NCBI RefSeq assembly: GCF_025854275.1
Contig: NZ_CP107567.1
Coordinates: 2,852,001-2,916,000, forward strand
DNA from: Streptomyces peucetius
Lineage (GTDB): Bacteria; Actinomycetota; Actinomycetes; Streptomycetales; Streptomycetaceae
Direction of reading: 5' to 3'
DNA length: 64,000 nucleotides
Part shown: piece after piece, positions 1-9,612 of the stretch
Position numbering within the stretch: the stretch's first letter is position 1
Layout of the letters: each line of letters begins with the position of its first letter
The notes under the pieces: generated by a model
The model's database searches: none
Told to the model about the DNA's origin: nothing
What the model saw: the letters and a program-made list of their open reading frames with translations, nothing else
Made by a program: the position numbers and the translations under genes

Positions 1-1
1 C

Positions 2-2161
2 AGCGAGGACGACTCCTTCGTCGGCGCCACCTATGTGATGTTGACCCGCTTCGAGGCCGACTTCCCCGAGGACTCCCTGACCCGTTGCCGGATCGGGGAC
101 TCCTGGGGCACCCGCCCCGACGAGGAGATCACGCTTGCCGTCGGCGCCGCCGAATACAGGGCGCTGCGCGCCGAGCAGTTGCCGGCGCTTCTCGTGCCGA
201 CGGCCGCGGACGCCGAGCTGATGGTCGAGAAGTGGGGCATGCTCCGCTACGCCGACGTGATCAGCAAGGAGACCCGAGAGGTGCCGGACGGCGAACCGGT
301 GCCACTGGTGGAGTTGTACCCCTCGCTGCGGCAGCGCCTGGACAGCTCCACCCGAAATGCGCTGGTTCAGCGGTGCAGCGAACTGGAGGAGGTCACCCGC
401 ACTCCCAACGGGACGAAGGCCGCCCCACTGGACGCCGTACGGCAGGGCTCCACGATCAAGGTGCGAGTCCCGCTCGACCGTGAACCGATGCTGCGCCTGA
501 TCGACCGCGAACTCGCGTTGCGCCTCGGCCCGACCGGCTGCCGGGCGGTGCTCGATCATCAGGATCGCATGGAGCGTGACAGCGCCCTGCAGGCAGCGAT
601 CAAGGCCGTCCGGGAGACTGACGACGTGGTCGCCAAGATCGAGCTGCTGATCGGGGCGGAGGCCCTTCGGGCCGGTCTGCCCGAAGGGTTGATGGACGCA
701 GAGTTGGACGCGAACGACGGCACTGAGCCGTCGGGCCACCGCATCGCACAGATGGCCTTCAACGCTCACGGTGACGGGGTTCTGCACCAGCACGCCCGGG
801 ACATCCAGTCGAGGTTCCCCACTGCGCCTGTCGGATACACAGGTTCGTCCGCGGCGGTCTCGTTCGTCTCGGACCTGCGGCTTCCGGTGGCGTTCGCCGG
901 CTCCCGGACCCCGTCGCCGCCCTCGTCCGAGAACGTGGAGGGACCGAAGGACTTTCCGAGCCTCCACGACTACCAGGAGGACCTGGTTCGGAACATCTCC
1001 ACGCTGCTCGACCGGCTGGCCCCGCAGCGCGGCATGCTTTCGCTGCCCACCGGGGCGGGAAAGACCCGGATCACCTCCGAAGCGGTGATCCGTTGGGTCA
1101 AGCGGGTCGGCGATCTCCAGGGTCCGATCCTGTGGATCGCCCAGACCGAGGAACTTTGCGAACAGGCGGTCCAGAGTTGGAAGTTCGTTTGGGGCAAGGT
1201 GGGTGCGGACCGCGCTCTGTCCATCGGTCGGCTGTGGAGCAGCAACGAGGTGGGCGAGGTCGTTGACCAGCCGCAGTTGGTGGTCGCGACCGATGCCAAG
1301 TTGGAGCGTTGCCTGGGCACCGAGCAGTACGCATGGCTTCGCAGGGCCGCGCTGGTGATCGTGGACGAGGCGCACACCGCCGTCTCCAAGCGATACACCG
1401 GGATCCTGAGCGATCTGGGCCTCACCCAGTACGAGACCGGGCGTCACCTGCTCGGCCTGACCGCGACTCCGTTCCGCAACACCAACGAGGACGAGACCCG
1501 CCGACTGATCAACCGATTCGGCAACCGCCGGCTCGACGAGGGCGTGTTCCCGTCCGGCGACCCGTACCGGGATCTCCAGGACTGGGGCATGCTCGCCCAG
1601 GTCGAGCACCGCACCCTGGAGGGTGGTGAGATCGAGCTGACTCGCGACGAGAAGGTACACGCAGAGCGGATGGCCGTGCTCTCCCGCGCCGCCGAGCAGC
1701 GGCTCGCCGACGACCACGCGCGCAGTCGACGGATCGTGGAGGAGATCGTCGGCCTTCCGGAGAACTGTCCCACCCTGGTGTTCGCCACCTCGGTCGACCA
1801 CGCCAAGTACCTGGCGGCGATGCTCAACGACCGGAAGATTCGGGCCGCCGGCGTGGACTCGACCACGAGCACCGAGGACCGCCGCCGCCGGATCGCGGAC
1901 TTCCGCACCGGACGCATCCGGGTCCTCACCAACTACGGCGTCCTCACCCAGGGATTCGACGCCCCCGCCACCCGTGCCGTGGTGGTCGCCCGCCCCGTCT
2001 ACAGCACCAACGTCTACCAGCAGATGATCGGCCGTGGCTTGCGCGGTCCGCGCAACGGCGGCAAGGACACCTGCCTGATCCTCAACGTCAGCGACAACAT
2101 CGCGAACTTCGACACCAAGCTCGCCTTCACCCAGTTCGAACACCTCTGGGGCCGTCGGTGA
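2..2161 (+). CDS. SF2 DEAD/DEAH-box helicase, 5'-truncated, first visible gene of a DISARM-like operon
   Basis: The frame is open to the left edge, so the true start lies upstream. A GTG at 35 and an ATG at 38 sit inside continuous coding sequence and need not be starts. The N-terminal third visible has no motif I recognise. The helicase core has Walker A LPTGAGKT (about nt 1045-1068), the DEAH box VDEAH (about 1360-1374), motif III-like LTATPFRN (about 1460) and motif VI QMIGRGLRG (about 2020-2046). It should be an ATP-driven nucleic-acid translocase in the cytoplasm. Its stop overlaps the next start (GTGA, 2158-2161), so translation is probably coupled. Large proteins that join an N-terminal sacsin-like ATPase module to such a helicase exist in actinomycetes. 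Whether this is one of them cannot be seen here. Confidence 0.85.
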   Translation, partial: SEDDSFVGATYVMLTRFEADFPEDSLTRCRIGDSWGTRPDEEITLAVGAAEYRALRAEQLPALLVPTAADAELMVEKWGMLRYADVISKETREVPDGEPVPLVELYPSLRQRLDSSTRNALVQRCSELEEVTRTPNGTKAAPLDAVRQGSTIKVRVPLDREPMLRLIDRELALRLGPTGCRAVLDHQDRMERDSALQAAIKAVRETDDVVAKIELLIGAEALRAGLPEGLMDAELDANDGTEPSGHRIAQMAFNAHGDGVLHQHARDIQSRFPTAPVGYTGSSAAVSFVSDLRLPVAFAGSRTPSPPSSENVEGPKDFPSLHDYQEDLVRNISTLLDRLAPQRGMLSLPTGAGKTRITSEAVIRWVKRVGDLQGPILWIAQTEELCEQAVQSWKFVWGKVGADRALSIGRLWSSNEVGEVVDQPQLVVATDAKLERCLGTEQYAWLRRAALVIVDEAHTAVSKRYTGILSDLGLTQYETGRHLLGLTATPFRNTNEDETRRLINRFGNRRLDEGVFPSGDPYRDLQDWGMLAQVEHRTLEGGEIELTRDEKVHAERMAVLSRAAEQRLADDHARSRRIVEEIVGLPENCPTLVFATSVDHAKYLAAMLNDRKIRAAGVDSTTSTEDRRRRIADFRTGRIRVLTNYGVLTQGFDAPATRAVVVARPVYSTNVYQQMIGRGLRGPRNGGKDTCLILNVSDNIANFDTKLAFTQFEHLWGRR

Positions 2162-4062
2162 CCGACACCTATCTCGACAGCCCTCCGCTCACCGAAGAGC
2201 AGTGCGCCGTGGTCGAACAGCCCTGGGACGCGCGCGTCCTGGTCACCGCCGGTGCGGGTGCCGGCAAGACACACACGCTGGTCCGTCGGCTCGACGCGCT
2301 GTGCGGGCACGAGGATCCCGAGGAGGCCCTGGAGGCCGCCGAGATCCTGGTGCTCACCTTCTCCCGTGCGGCCGCCCGCGAGCTGCGCGAGCGGATCGCC
2401 CGGCACGGGGAGCGGGCCCGCCGGGTCCGGGCGCAGACCTTCGACTCCTGGGCGTACGGCGTTCTCGTCCAGGCATACCCCGACAACGACTGGGGCGCGA
2501 CCGGATTCGACGAGCGGATCCGATCCGCGGCCGGCGCCGTCGAGAGGGGAGCTCTGGAGGCAGGCGACGCCGTGCCGCCCGCGCACGTGGTGATCGACGA
2601 GGTGCAGGACCTGGTCGGCGACCGGCGGGAACTGGTGGAGACGCTGCTCGACCGCTACCAGGAGAGCTGTGGTTTCACCGTGGTCGGTGACGCCGCCCAG
2701 TCCGTCTACGGCTTCCAGATCGAGGACCTGGCCGAGCGTGCGGACGAGACCAACCGGTTCTTCGACTGGCTGCGTGCCTCGTTCCCGGACGATCTGGTGG
2801 AGCTGCGCCTCACCCAGAACTTCCGGGCCACCACCCGGGAGGCCCGGATCGCCCTGGCGCACGGCCCACTCCTACAGCAGGTCACCGAGGCCGACGAGGC
2901 CGCGCCGCTCTACGAAGAATTGGGCGACCTGCTCCTCGATCCGACAAACGGTCTGGGCGCACTCACCGACCCGTTCGTCCTGGAGGGACTGCGTACGTTC
3001 CCCGACACCTGCGCGATCCTCACCCGCGACAACCGGCAGGCCCTGGTCGTCTCCGAACTGCTCCACGAGCACGGTGTCGAGCACCGACTGCGTCGCCCCC
3101 TGGAGGAACGCCCTGTCCCGTACTGGGTGGCCGAGTTGCTGCGACGCACCGAAGCCACCACCCTCGTCGAGGAACGATTCCGGTCCCTCCTCGAGGCGAC
3201 ACCCCTGCCCTACGAGCCGGATCCCGACGTCCTGTGGTCCGTGCTGCGGCGCGCCGCCCGCGGAGCCGGGCGCGCCGTCGTCGACCTAAACCGGCTGCGG
3301 CGGCTGGTGGCCGACGGCCGGTTCCCGGACGAACTCGCCGACCCCGAGACGGAACGTGTCACGGTGACCACCGTGCACCGGGCGAAGGGCCTGGAGTTCG
3401 ACCGGGTGGTCGTTCTTGCTCCCCCGTCCGTCGCCGAGCTGCGCAAGCAGCACAAGGACGAGCTGGACCTGCCCGCGGAGACCCGCGCCCTGTACGTGGC
3501 GATGACCCGGGCCCGGCAGGACCTGTACTTCGCGGACTCCCCCGAGCTGCCCATCGTCAGGAGGTCCGGCGGCAGGAGCAACGGCCGTCGGTACATCGGC
3601 GGTTGGCGGTCGTACGACCGTTTCGGCATCGTGGCGGAGGCCGCGGACGTCTGCCGGGACAACCCGCCGGGCCACGACGCCGACGCGGTCGCGACCCAGG
3701 AGTACCTCCTGCACCGGGTCGGTCCCGGTCACGACGTGGTGCTGCGCAGGCACCACGACCTGCCGCTCGGTCAGTGGCAGAGCCCGCCGTACGTCCTGCT
3801 GCACGAGGGGCGGGAGATCGGTGAGGCGTCGGAGCACTTGCGGGAGGCGCTGTTCCAGGTCCAGAAAGTGACCCGCACGTGGGACCCCTGGTGGCCCGAC
3901 GAGATCCACGGGCTTCGGGTGGACACGCTGGAGACCGTGGCGGGCAGCGTCGCCGCCGGCGCCAACGCCGGCCTCGGCGACCGAGGAGTGTGGATCGCGC
4001 CTCGGATCACGGGCATCGGCAGGTTTCGACGGGCAACGGACAACGAGGAGCAGCGCGCATGA
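2158..4062 (+). CDS. UvrD/PcrA-like SF1 helicase, second gene of the DISARM-like operon
   Basis: The protein is 634 aa, with a GTG start overlapping the previous stop by 4 bp. Motifs are Walker A AGAGAGKT near residues 31-38, DEVQD near 147-151, QNFRAT near 221-226, VHRAKGLEFD near 406-415 and YVAMTRAR near 446-453. These are the UvrD/Rep signature motifs in order, so it should be a 3'-5' ssDNA translocase or helicase. It is shorter than UvrD (about 720 aa). The last 150 residues or so (480-634) match nothing I recognise and may be a system-specific partner domain. The stop overlaps the drmA ATG (ATGA, 4059-4062). The function in defence is inferred from the operon only. Confidence 0.88.
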   Translation: MTDTYLDSPPLTEEQCAVVEQPWDARVLVTAGAGAGKTHTLVRRLDALCGHEDPEEALEAAEILVLTFSRAAARELRERIARHGERARRVRAQTFDSWAYGVLVQAYPDNDWGATGFDERIRSAAGAVERGALEAGDAVPPAHVVIDEVQDLVGDRRELVETLLDRYQESCGFTVVGDAAQSVYGFQIEDLAERADETNRFFDWLRASFPDDLVELRLTQNFRATTREARIALAHGPLLQQVTEADEAAPLYEELGDLLLDPTNGLGALTDPFVLEGLRTFPDTCAILTRDNRQALVVSELLHEHGVEHRLRRPLEERPVPYWVAELLRRTEATTLVEERFRSLLEATPLPYEPDPDVLWSVLRRAARGAGRAVVDLNRLRRLVADGRFPDELADPETERVTVTTVHRAKGLEFDRVVVLAPPSVAELRKQHKDELDLPAETRALYVAMTRARQDLYFADSPELPIVRRSGGRSNGRRYIGGWRSYDRFGIVAEAADVCRDNPPGHDADAVATQEYLLHRVGPGHDVVLRRHHDLPLGQWQSPPYVLLHEGREIGEASEHLREALFQVQKVTRTWDPWWPDEIHGLRVDTLETVAGSVAAGANAGLGDRGVWIAPRITGIGRFRRATDNEEQRA

Positions 4063-7000
4063 CGCACATGGAAGGCCGGCACGCCGAGCACTACCGGGTC
4101 CGCGACGAGGAGATCCTGCTGGGGCTCCGCCGCGAACTCCTCGGCCCGGCCCACGATGCGGCGCCCGACGACCGGGGTGAGGTGCTCACCCAGGATGCGC
4201 CGATCGATCGCTATCTCACCGGAGTCCTCTATCCGAGGCCCGCGGACCCGGCCGGGGAACAGCGGCTTCGCGAGGACGAGTCGGAACAGGAAGGCCTGGA
4301 CGACGCTCCTCTGCGCTCCCACGACAACATCGATGAGTCCGGCACCACACAGGACCTCGGCGCGGCCGGCTCCCGCCGCCCGTCCTCGATGGGCCTCACC
4401 TTCGCGATCGACCCGGCCATAAGCTCCGCGATCGCGGTCCATGCGCATGCCGCCGTCTACGAGCCAACCGACACGGACGGCAATCCGGTCCCTGCCCGCC
4501 GCGCCGAGGCCCGTACCACCTCCGACCAGCAGGAACACTGGCGGCGCAAGGAACTGACGCTGCCCGCGACCACGATCGACATCACCGAGCCCGTCCCGAA
4601 CCTGAGGGTCGACCTCGCGGAGGGTGTGGCACTGCGCGTCAACGCCCGACGGCCCGACCCGACCACCGGCACGGTCACGGTCACGGTCACGCTGGTCAAT
4701 ACCCATCGGATCGGCGAGCGGGAGCTCCAGGACGCGTACTCCCTCTTCCAGTGCGGTCTCGTGGTTCGCGCGGTCGACGGGTCGAGCGCCTTCGTGGAGC
4801 GACCCGCCCCTGCCGCCGCCCACGATCCCGAGGTGGCCACCAGCCGGCTGCTGCACCGACACGCGCCGACCTTCGCCGTCGGTCACGGCTGTGCGGCCGA
4901 ATGGGACTGGACACCGCCGCCGATCGGGATGACCGATACCGTTCGGGCCGCCGTCACGGAGGTGCGGAGCGAGTTCGTGCCCACGGTCGAGGTGCTGCTC
5001 ACCGACTCCAACCCGGACATCGACAACACCGCCCTGTCCATGCTGGGCCTGGCCGAGAACCCCAATTCCGAGGTACTCGCCGCTCTGCAAAATCTCGCCA
5101 CCGGTTACGAGCGGTGGATCGATCACAAGGAGGCCGAGGCGGGTGCCCTGGCTGGTACTCCGTACGAGAAGCCTGCCCGTGACCAGGTCGAGGCCTGCCG
5201 TGAGGCGCTGGGCCGGATCCGCAAGGGCATCTCCCTCCTGGCCGACAAGCCGGACCTGATGCAGGCCTTCCGGCTCGCCAATCGAGCAATGGCCGACCAG
5301 CGCGCCCGCAGCGCCTGGGTGAAGAACGGTCGGAAAGGCTCCCCCGACCCGGCAGCCGGTCACTGGCGCCCGTTCCAGATCGCGTTCGTCCTGCTCTGCA
5401 TGGCCGGAGTCGACGACCCCGGCCATCCCGACCGCAAGATCTCCGATTTGCTGTGGTTCCCCACCGGCGGCGGCAAGACCGAGGCGTACCTCGGCCTGAT
5501 CGCCCTCACCTCCTTCCTCCGCCGGATCAGGCGGGGTGCGGAGGGTGGCGGCGTCACCGTCCTCATGCGCTACACCCTGCGGCTGCTCACGCTCCAGCAG
5601 TTCGAGCGTGCCTCGATCCTGCTCTGCGCGATGGAGCTGATGCGTCGCAACGCTCCGCCAGAGCTGGGGTTGGAGGAGTTTTCGATCGGAATGTGGGTCG
5701 GCAGGTCGGCCACTCCCAACACCCTGGAGGTGGCCAATGACAAGCTCGCCGATCTCCGCCGCGACCTGGACAAGCGTCTCGCGACCGAGAATCCCGTCCA
5801 ATTGCACGCCTGTCCCTGGTGCGGCACCCGCCTCGACGCCCGCGCCTACGAGGTGGACCAGGACGCCGTACGGATGCACGTCCGCTGTCCCGGCAACGAC
5901 TGCGACTTCGCCGACGGGCTGCCCGTCCATCTCGTCGACGAGGCGGTGTACGCCGCCCGTCCGACTCTGGTCATCGCCACCGTCGACAAGTTCGCCTCGA
6001 TGCCGTGGCGTCCGGCCACCGCCGCGCTGTTCAACCGCGACGACCCGAGTGATTCCACGCCGCCCCCGGAGCTGGTCGTCCAGGACGAACTCCATCTGAT
6101 CTCTGGCCCGTTGGGCACCCTGACAGGCCTCTATGAGACCGCCGTGGATGCCCTCGCCGACCACCCGAAGGTGATTGCCTCCACCGCGACCATCCGACGC
6201 GCCGCCGACCAGGGGCGTAGCCTCTTCGATCGGCAGGTGCGGCAGTTCCCGCCGGCCGGGCTCGACTCCCGTGACTCCTGGTTCGCCGTCGAGACCCCCC
6301 GCGAGGAGAAGGCGAGCCGCCGCTATGTCGGCCTCTTCGCCCCCGGTACCAGCCAGTCCACGCTCCTCATCCGTACGTACGCCACCCTGCTGCATCGGGC
6401 GCAGCACGCGCAGACCGAGGCCGAGGTGCGCGACGCGTACTGGAGCCTGGTCGGCTACTTCAACAGCCTCCGTCTGCTGTCCGCAGCCGAACTCCAGGTC
6501 CACGACGACGTAGTGGCCTACCTGGAACTGCTCGCCGAGCGCGAGGGCGTCTCGGTCCGCTCGACCGCCAACTACTCGGAGTTGACGAGCCGGATCGACG
6601 CGAGCGAGATCCCGGCCCGCCTCAAGGGCATCGAGCGGAAGCTCCCCCAGGAGGACGTGGTGGACGTCCTCCTGGCCACCAACATGATCGCGGTGGGCGT
6701 CGACGTGGACCGGCTCGGTCTGATGGCGGTGATGGGCCAACCGCAGACCACCGCCGAGTACATCCAGGCCACCAGCCGCGTCGGTCGCGCCCACCCCGGC
6801 CTGGTCGCCGTCATGCTCAACGCGGCACGCTCCCGCGACCGCTCCCACTACGAGAACTTCCTCCACTTCCATTCCGCCCTGTACCGCGAGGTCGAATCGA
6901 CGTCCGTCACGCCGTTCTCCGCACGTGCCCGCGATCGCGGTCTGCACGCGGTGATCGTCGCCCTGGCGCGCATCCTGATCCCGGAGGCCGGGCCCAACGA

Positions 7001-7319
7001 AGGAGCCGGCCTGGTCGCCTCCTACGAGGACCGGCTTCGTACGGAGATCAAGTCGGTGCTCATCGACCGCGCCCTCACCGTCACCCCCGAGGAGGCCGAC
7101 GCCGTCTCGCGGGCCTTCGACGAATTCGTCGACTGGTGGTGCGACGAGGCCGACATTCACGGGGGCCTGCTCTTCGAAGCCCGAAGGGGAGCCAACCGCT
7201 CCCCGTCGGTCCTGAAGTCGTACGACGACGAGAGCGAGGACGCGGAGGCATGGCCCACTCTGTGGAGCCTGCGCGACGTCGACGCCGAGTCCGCCCTTTT
7301 CATGGAGGCATCCCGATGA
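4059..7319 (+). CDS. drmA: DISARM system helicase DrmA
   Basis: The protein is 1086 aa. I chose ATG 4059 because GAGGAG lies 8 nt upstream and the start overlaps the previous stop. The Walker A is FPTGGGKTE (about residues 467-475). In place of DEAH it has QDELHLISGPLG (about 675-686), the form typical of DrmA-type helicases. SATIRR follows near 707, a C-terminal helicase lobe has NMIAVGVDVD (about 878-887), and motif VI is QATSRVGR (about 903-910). A CPWC...CPGNDC cluster (about 585-616) looks like a zinc ribbon inserted in the core. In DISARM, DrmA works with DrmB on incoming phage DNA. Family assignment is strong. The activity of this copy is inferred. Confidence 0.9.
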   Translation: MTHMEGRHAEHYRVRDEEILLGLRRELLGPAHDAAPDDRGEVLTQDAPIDRYLTGVLYPRPADPAGEQRLREDESEQEGLDDAPLRSHDNIDESGTTQDLGAAGSRRPSSMGLTFAIDPAISSAIAVHAHAAVYEPTDTDGNPVPARRAEARTTSDQQEHWRRKELTLPATTIDITEPVPNLRVDLAEGVALRVNARRPDPTTGTVTVTVTLVNTHRIGERELQDAYSLFQCGLVVRAVDGSSAFVERPAPAAAHDPEVATSRLLHRHAPTFAVGHGCAAEWDWTPPPIGMTDTVRAAVTEVRSEFVPTVEVLLTDSNPDIDNTALSMLGLAENPNSEVLAALQNLATGYERWIDHKEAEAGALAGTPYEKPARDQVEACREALGRIRKGISLLADKPDLMQAFRLANRAMADQRARSAWVKNGRKGSPDPAAGHWRPFQIAFVLLCMAGVDDPGHPDRKISDLLWFPTGGGKTEAYLGLIALTSFLRRIRRGAEGGGVTVLMRYTLRLLTLQQFERASILLCAMELMRRNAPPELGLEEFSIGMWVGRSATPNTLEVANDKLADLRRDLDKRLATENPVQLHACPWCGTRLDARAYEVDQDAVRMHVRCPGNDCDFADGLPVHLVDEAVYAARPTLVIATVDKFASMPWRPATAALFNRDDPSDSTPPPELVVQDELHLISGPLGTLTGLYETAVDALADHPKVIASTATIRRAADQGRSLFDRQVRQFPPAGLDSRDSWFAVETPREEKASRRYVGLFAPGTSQSTLLIRTYATLLHRAQHAQTEAEVRDAYWSLVGYFNSLRLLSAAELQVHDDVVAYLELLAEREGVSVRSTANYSELTSRIDASEIPARLKGIERKLPQEDVVDVLLATNMIAVGVDVDRLGLMAVMGQPQTTAEYIQATSRVGRAHPGLVAVMLNAARSRDRSHYENFLHFHSALYREVESTSVTPFSARARDRGLHAVIVALARILIPEAGPNEGAGLVASYEDRLRTEIKSVLIDRALTVTPEEADAVSRAFDEFVDWWCDEADIHGGLLFEARRGANRSPSVLKSYDDESEDAEAWPTLWSLRDVDAESALFMEASR

Positions 7320-9178
7320 CCCCGCCCCCCGCGCGCCGTCGCCGCAACGGCACGGGCAGTCCGGCACCCGCCCACAACCTGCCCCGGCGCGGCGCCGTCC
7401 GCCGCTCACAGGCCATCACCACGTACGGGGTCGGCTCGCTGATCGCCGTGGACCACGAGTCCTTCGTCGTCTCCGGCCTTGACAGTGCAGACCAGCACTG
7501 GGACGCGGACGAATCCCCGCGGATCCACGAACGACGGCTCGCCCGCCTTCTCGACGTGCAGCACTTCCGGCTGCCACCGGCCTCGGGCGACACCAGCAAG
7601 GACGGCATGCGGGTCCGTCGCTTCCCGTTGACCCACTCGTGCCCCGACTGCAATGAACTCCGACGGCACCGCGAGTTCAATCCTCCGGCCGGCAAGAGCA
7701 TCTGCGGAACCTGCGAGGCCGACCTGGTCCCCTCGCGGTTCGTGATCGCTTGCGAGGCAGGGCACCTCGACGAGTTTCCCTACTGCGAGTGGGTGCATCG
7801 CTCGTCGGGCCGCGGCACGACCAGTGCGGGCCCCTGCTCGGGCATCCTCAAGCTGCGTTCCTCCGGGCGCAGTTCGTCCCTTCGCTCGATCATCATCTCC
7901 TGCTCCTGCGGGGTACCCGAGGTGTCGATGGAGGGCTCGTTCCGCAGAAGAGCACTCAAGGACCTCGGCCTCCGGTGCCGTGGTACACGACCCTGGCTCG
8001 GCACCTCGGTTCCCGCCGAATCCTGTGGCCTCACCCCGCGCACTCTCCAGCGAGGCTCCTCCGCCGTGTGGCAACCGGTACTGAAGTCGGCGCTCTCCAT
8101 CCCGCCGTGGAGCGACGGACGCGCCGACCCGCTCGCCGAGCACTGGGACGAACTGCGCAAGCTGAGCAGCCGCGACGAGGTCGAAATGTGTCTCAAGTTC
8201 GCGTTCAAGGGTGAGAGTCCGGTGCCTGCCGACGAGGTGATGGAACTCCTGGCCGCCGAGCGGGAGGAGGACCCCACCGGTGACCAGGAATCCACCTTCG
8301 ACCACCGCTATCACGCCCTGCGCAACAAGGAGTACGAGCGCCTCCGTGCCGGCAACGTCGAACGCGAACGCTCCCGCGCCGAGCAGTTCATCTGTGAGAG
8401 GCCTCTCGGTGACCCCGCCGTCCTCCGCCCGCTCGGCGTCGCCGGCCCCATGCTGGTGAAGAAACTTCGCGAGGTCCGCGCCCTCAAGGCGTTCACCCGG
8501 CTCGCAGATCCCGACACGACCGGGGAAGCCGACGAGGCCGCCCTCTCCGCGAATCCGCTGACCTGGCTCCCCGCCATGGAGGTGCACGGCGAAGGCGTTT
8601 TCCTGCGTCTCGACGAGGAGCGTCTGACGACCTGGGAGAACCTCCCGACCGTGGCCGCACGCGTAGAGCGGATCCGCACCGCGCACCAGCGGATCATGGA
8701 ACAGCGCGCCTCCGACCCGACGCGCGTACCGCCCTCCCCGGCCACCCCCCGCATGGTGCTGCTCCACACGCTGGCCCACGTACTGATCAACGAGTGGAGC
8801 CTCGACGCCGGCTATCCTGCCGCCTCCCTCCGCGAACGCCTCTACGCCAACGAAGACATGGCCGGTGCGCTTGTGTACACCGCGACCAGCGACTCCGCCG
8901 GAAGCCTTGGCGGACTCGTCGCGCAGGGTGAACCGGAACGCCTGGAGCAGACGATCCGTTCCTCTGTGCGCCGCGCCGCATGGTGCTCCGCCGACCCTCT
9001 CTGCATCGAATCAGAGACATCCGGCATCGGCGGCACCAATCTTGCCGCCTGCCACGCCTGTGTGATGCTTCCGGAGACGAGCTGCGAGCACAACAACATC
9101 CTGCTGGACCGTGCTCTGCTCGTCGGCACCCCGGAGGATCCTCACCTGGGGTACTTCTCGGACATCCTGGCTCGCTGA
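7316..9178 (+). CDS. drmB: DISARM protein DrmB (DUF1998)
   Basis: The protein is 620 aa. ATG 7316 overlaps the drmA stop (ATGA) and has GGAGG upstream. Near residues 109-133 there are paired cysteines (CPDC...CGTC), a likely zinc ribbon followed by FVIACEAGHLDEFPY. The C-terminal DUF1998 domain begins near 481 (LLHTLAHVLINEWSLDAG) and ends in a second Cys-rich stretch (CHACVMLPETSCEHNN, about 579-594). DrmB is the obligate partner of DrmA in DISARM, so the A-B order and coupling support a DISARM-like system. This is the last gene of the operon, and a hairpin follows 22 bp later. No drmC (phospholipase D) follows it, which is unusual for DISARM. Confidence 0.9.
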   Translation: MTPPPARRRRNGTGSPAPAHNLPRRGAVRRSQAITTYGVGSLIAVDHESFVVSGLDSADQHWDADESPRIHERRLARLLDVQHFRLPPASGDTSKDGMRVRRFPLTHSCPDCNELRRHREFNPPAGKSICGTCEADLVPSRFVIACEAGHLDEFPYCEWVHRSSGRGTTSAGPCSGILKLRSSGRSSSLRSIIISCSCGVPEVSMEGSFRRRALKDLGLRCRGTRPWLGTSVPAESCGLTPRTLQRGSSAVWQPVLKSALSIPPWSDGRADPLAEHWDELRKLSSRDEVEMCLKFAFKGESPVPADEVMELLAAEREEDPTGDQESTFDHRYHALRNKEYERLRAGNVERERSRAEQFICERPLGDPAVLRPLGVAGPMLVKKLREVRALKAFTRLADPDTTGEADEAALSANPLTWLPAMEVHGEGVFLRLDEERLTTWENLPTVAARVERIRTAHQRIMEQRASDPTRVPPSPATPRMVLLHTLAHVLINEWSLDAGYPAASLRERLYANEDMAGALVYTATSDSAGSLGGLVAQGEPERLEQTIRSSVRRAAWCSADPLCIESETSGIGGTNLAACHACVMLPETSCEHNNILLDRALLVGTPEDPHLGYFSDILAR

Positions 9179-9199
9179 GGCCTGCCGGCAGGTCGGACA

Positions 9200-9234
9200 C
9201 CGGGCCCGCGGCCTGCATGACACCGCGGCCCCGG
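9200..9234 (+). terminator. Hairpin terminator after drmB
   Basis: An inverted repeat of 12 bp with one mismatch (arms 9200-9211 and 9223-9234, 11-nt loop) lies just past the drmB stop. There is no T-tract, as is common in streptomycetes. Confidence 0.55.
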
Positions 9235-9255
9235 GACCGTTGTGCCACTTGATAC

Positions 9256-9612
9256 TCAGCAGGCCACCTCAGCCTCGAAGTGCTTCTGTGCCCGGTCGAG
9301 CTCCTCATCCGGGTCGCATCCGTGCGCCTCGAGCCGGAGGACAAGGTCCGTGATCACGTACGGTCCGGGGCCGTTGATCCGGAAGGTAAAAGCGATGCTT
9401 TCGGAAAGCGCCTTATCGCAGCGTTGATCGCAGGGGTACCTGAGTTCACTCGCGACGGACTGCCCGCGCCAGCAGCTACCGGCGACGGCGACAAGTGGGT
9501 CTATGGCTTCTGCCGGAGGCGGGTCCACCGCTGCCCGCAGTAGCCACGCCTGGTACCTCACGACCCAGGACGTGATGAACAGGCTGTGGGTCGCGGAGCG
9601 GCTCGTCCGCAT
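9256..9612 (-). CDS. Hypothetical protein, possibly a remnant
   Basis: This reading frame (up to 118 aa, start uncertain) lies antisense to the operon. The C-terminal half looks like real protein (ITDLVLRLEAHGCDPDEELD) and has G/C-rich third positions. The N-terminal third overlaps better coding on the other strand, so the gene is probably shorter or decayed. A pair of cysteines (PCDQRC) is visible. I do not recognise a family. It sits in the boundary zone between the DISARM-like operon and the next set of genes. Confidence 0.35.
   Translation of the reverse strand: MRTSRSATHSLFITSWVVRYQAWLLRAAVDPPPAEAIDPLVAVAGSCWRGQSVASELRYPCDQRCDKALSESIAFTFRINGPGPYVITDLVLRLEAHGCDPDEELDRAQKHFEAEVAC

Noticed and set aside
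3771..7409. A 1212-codon open frame on the minus strand, opposite drmA
   Set aside because: It is the mirror of a strongly biased plus-strand gene. The predicted protein has no motif, and the plus-strand frame has clear helicase motifs.
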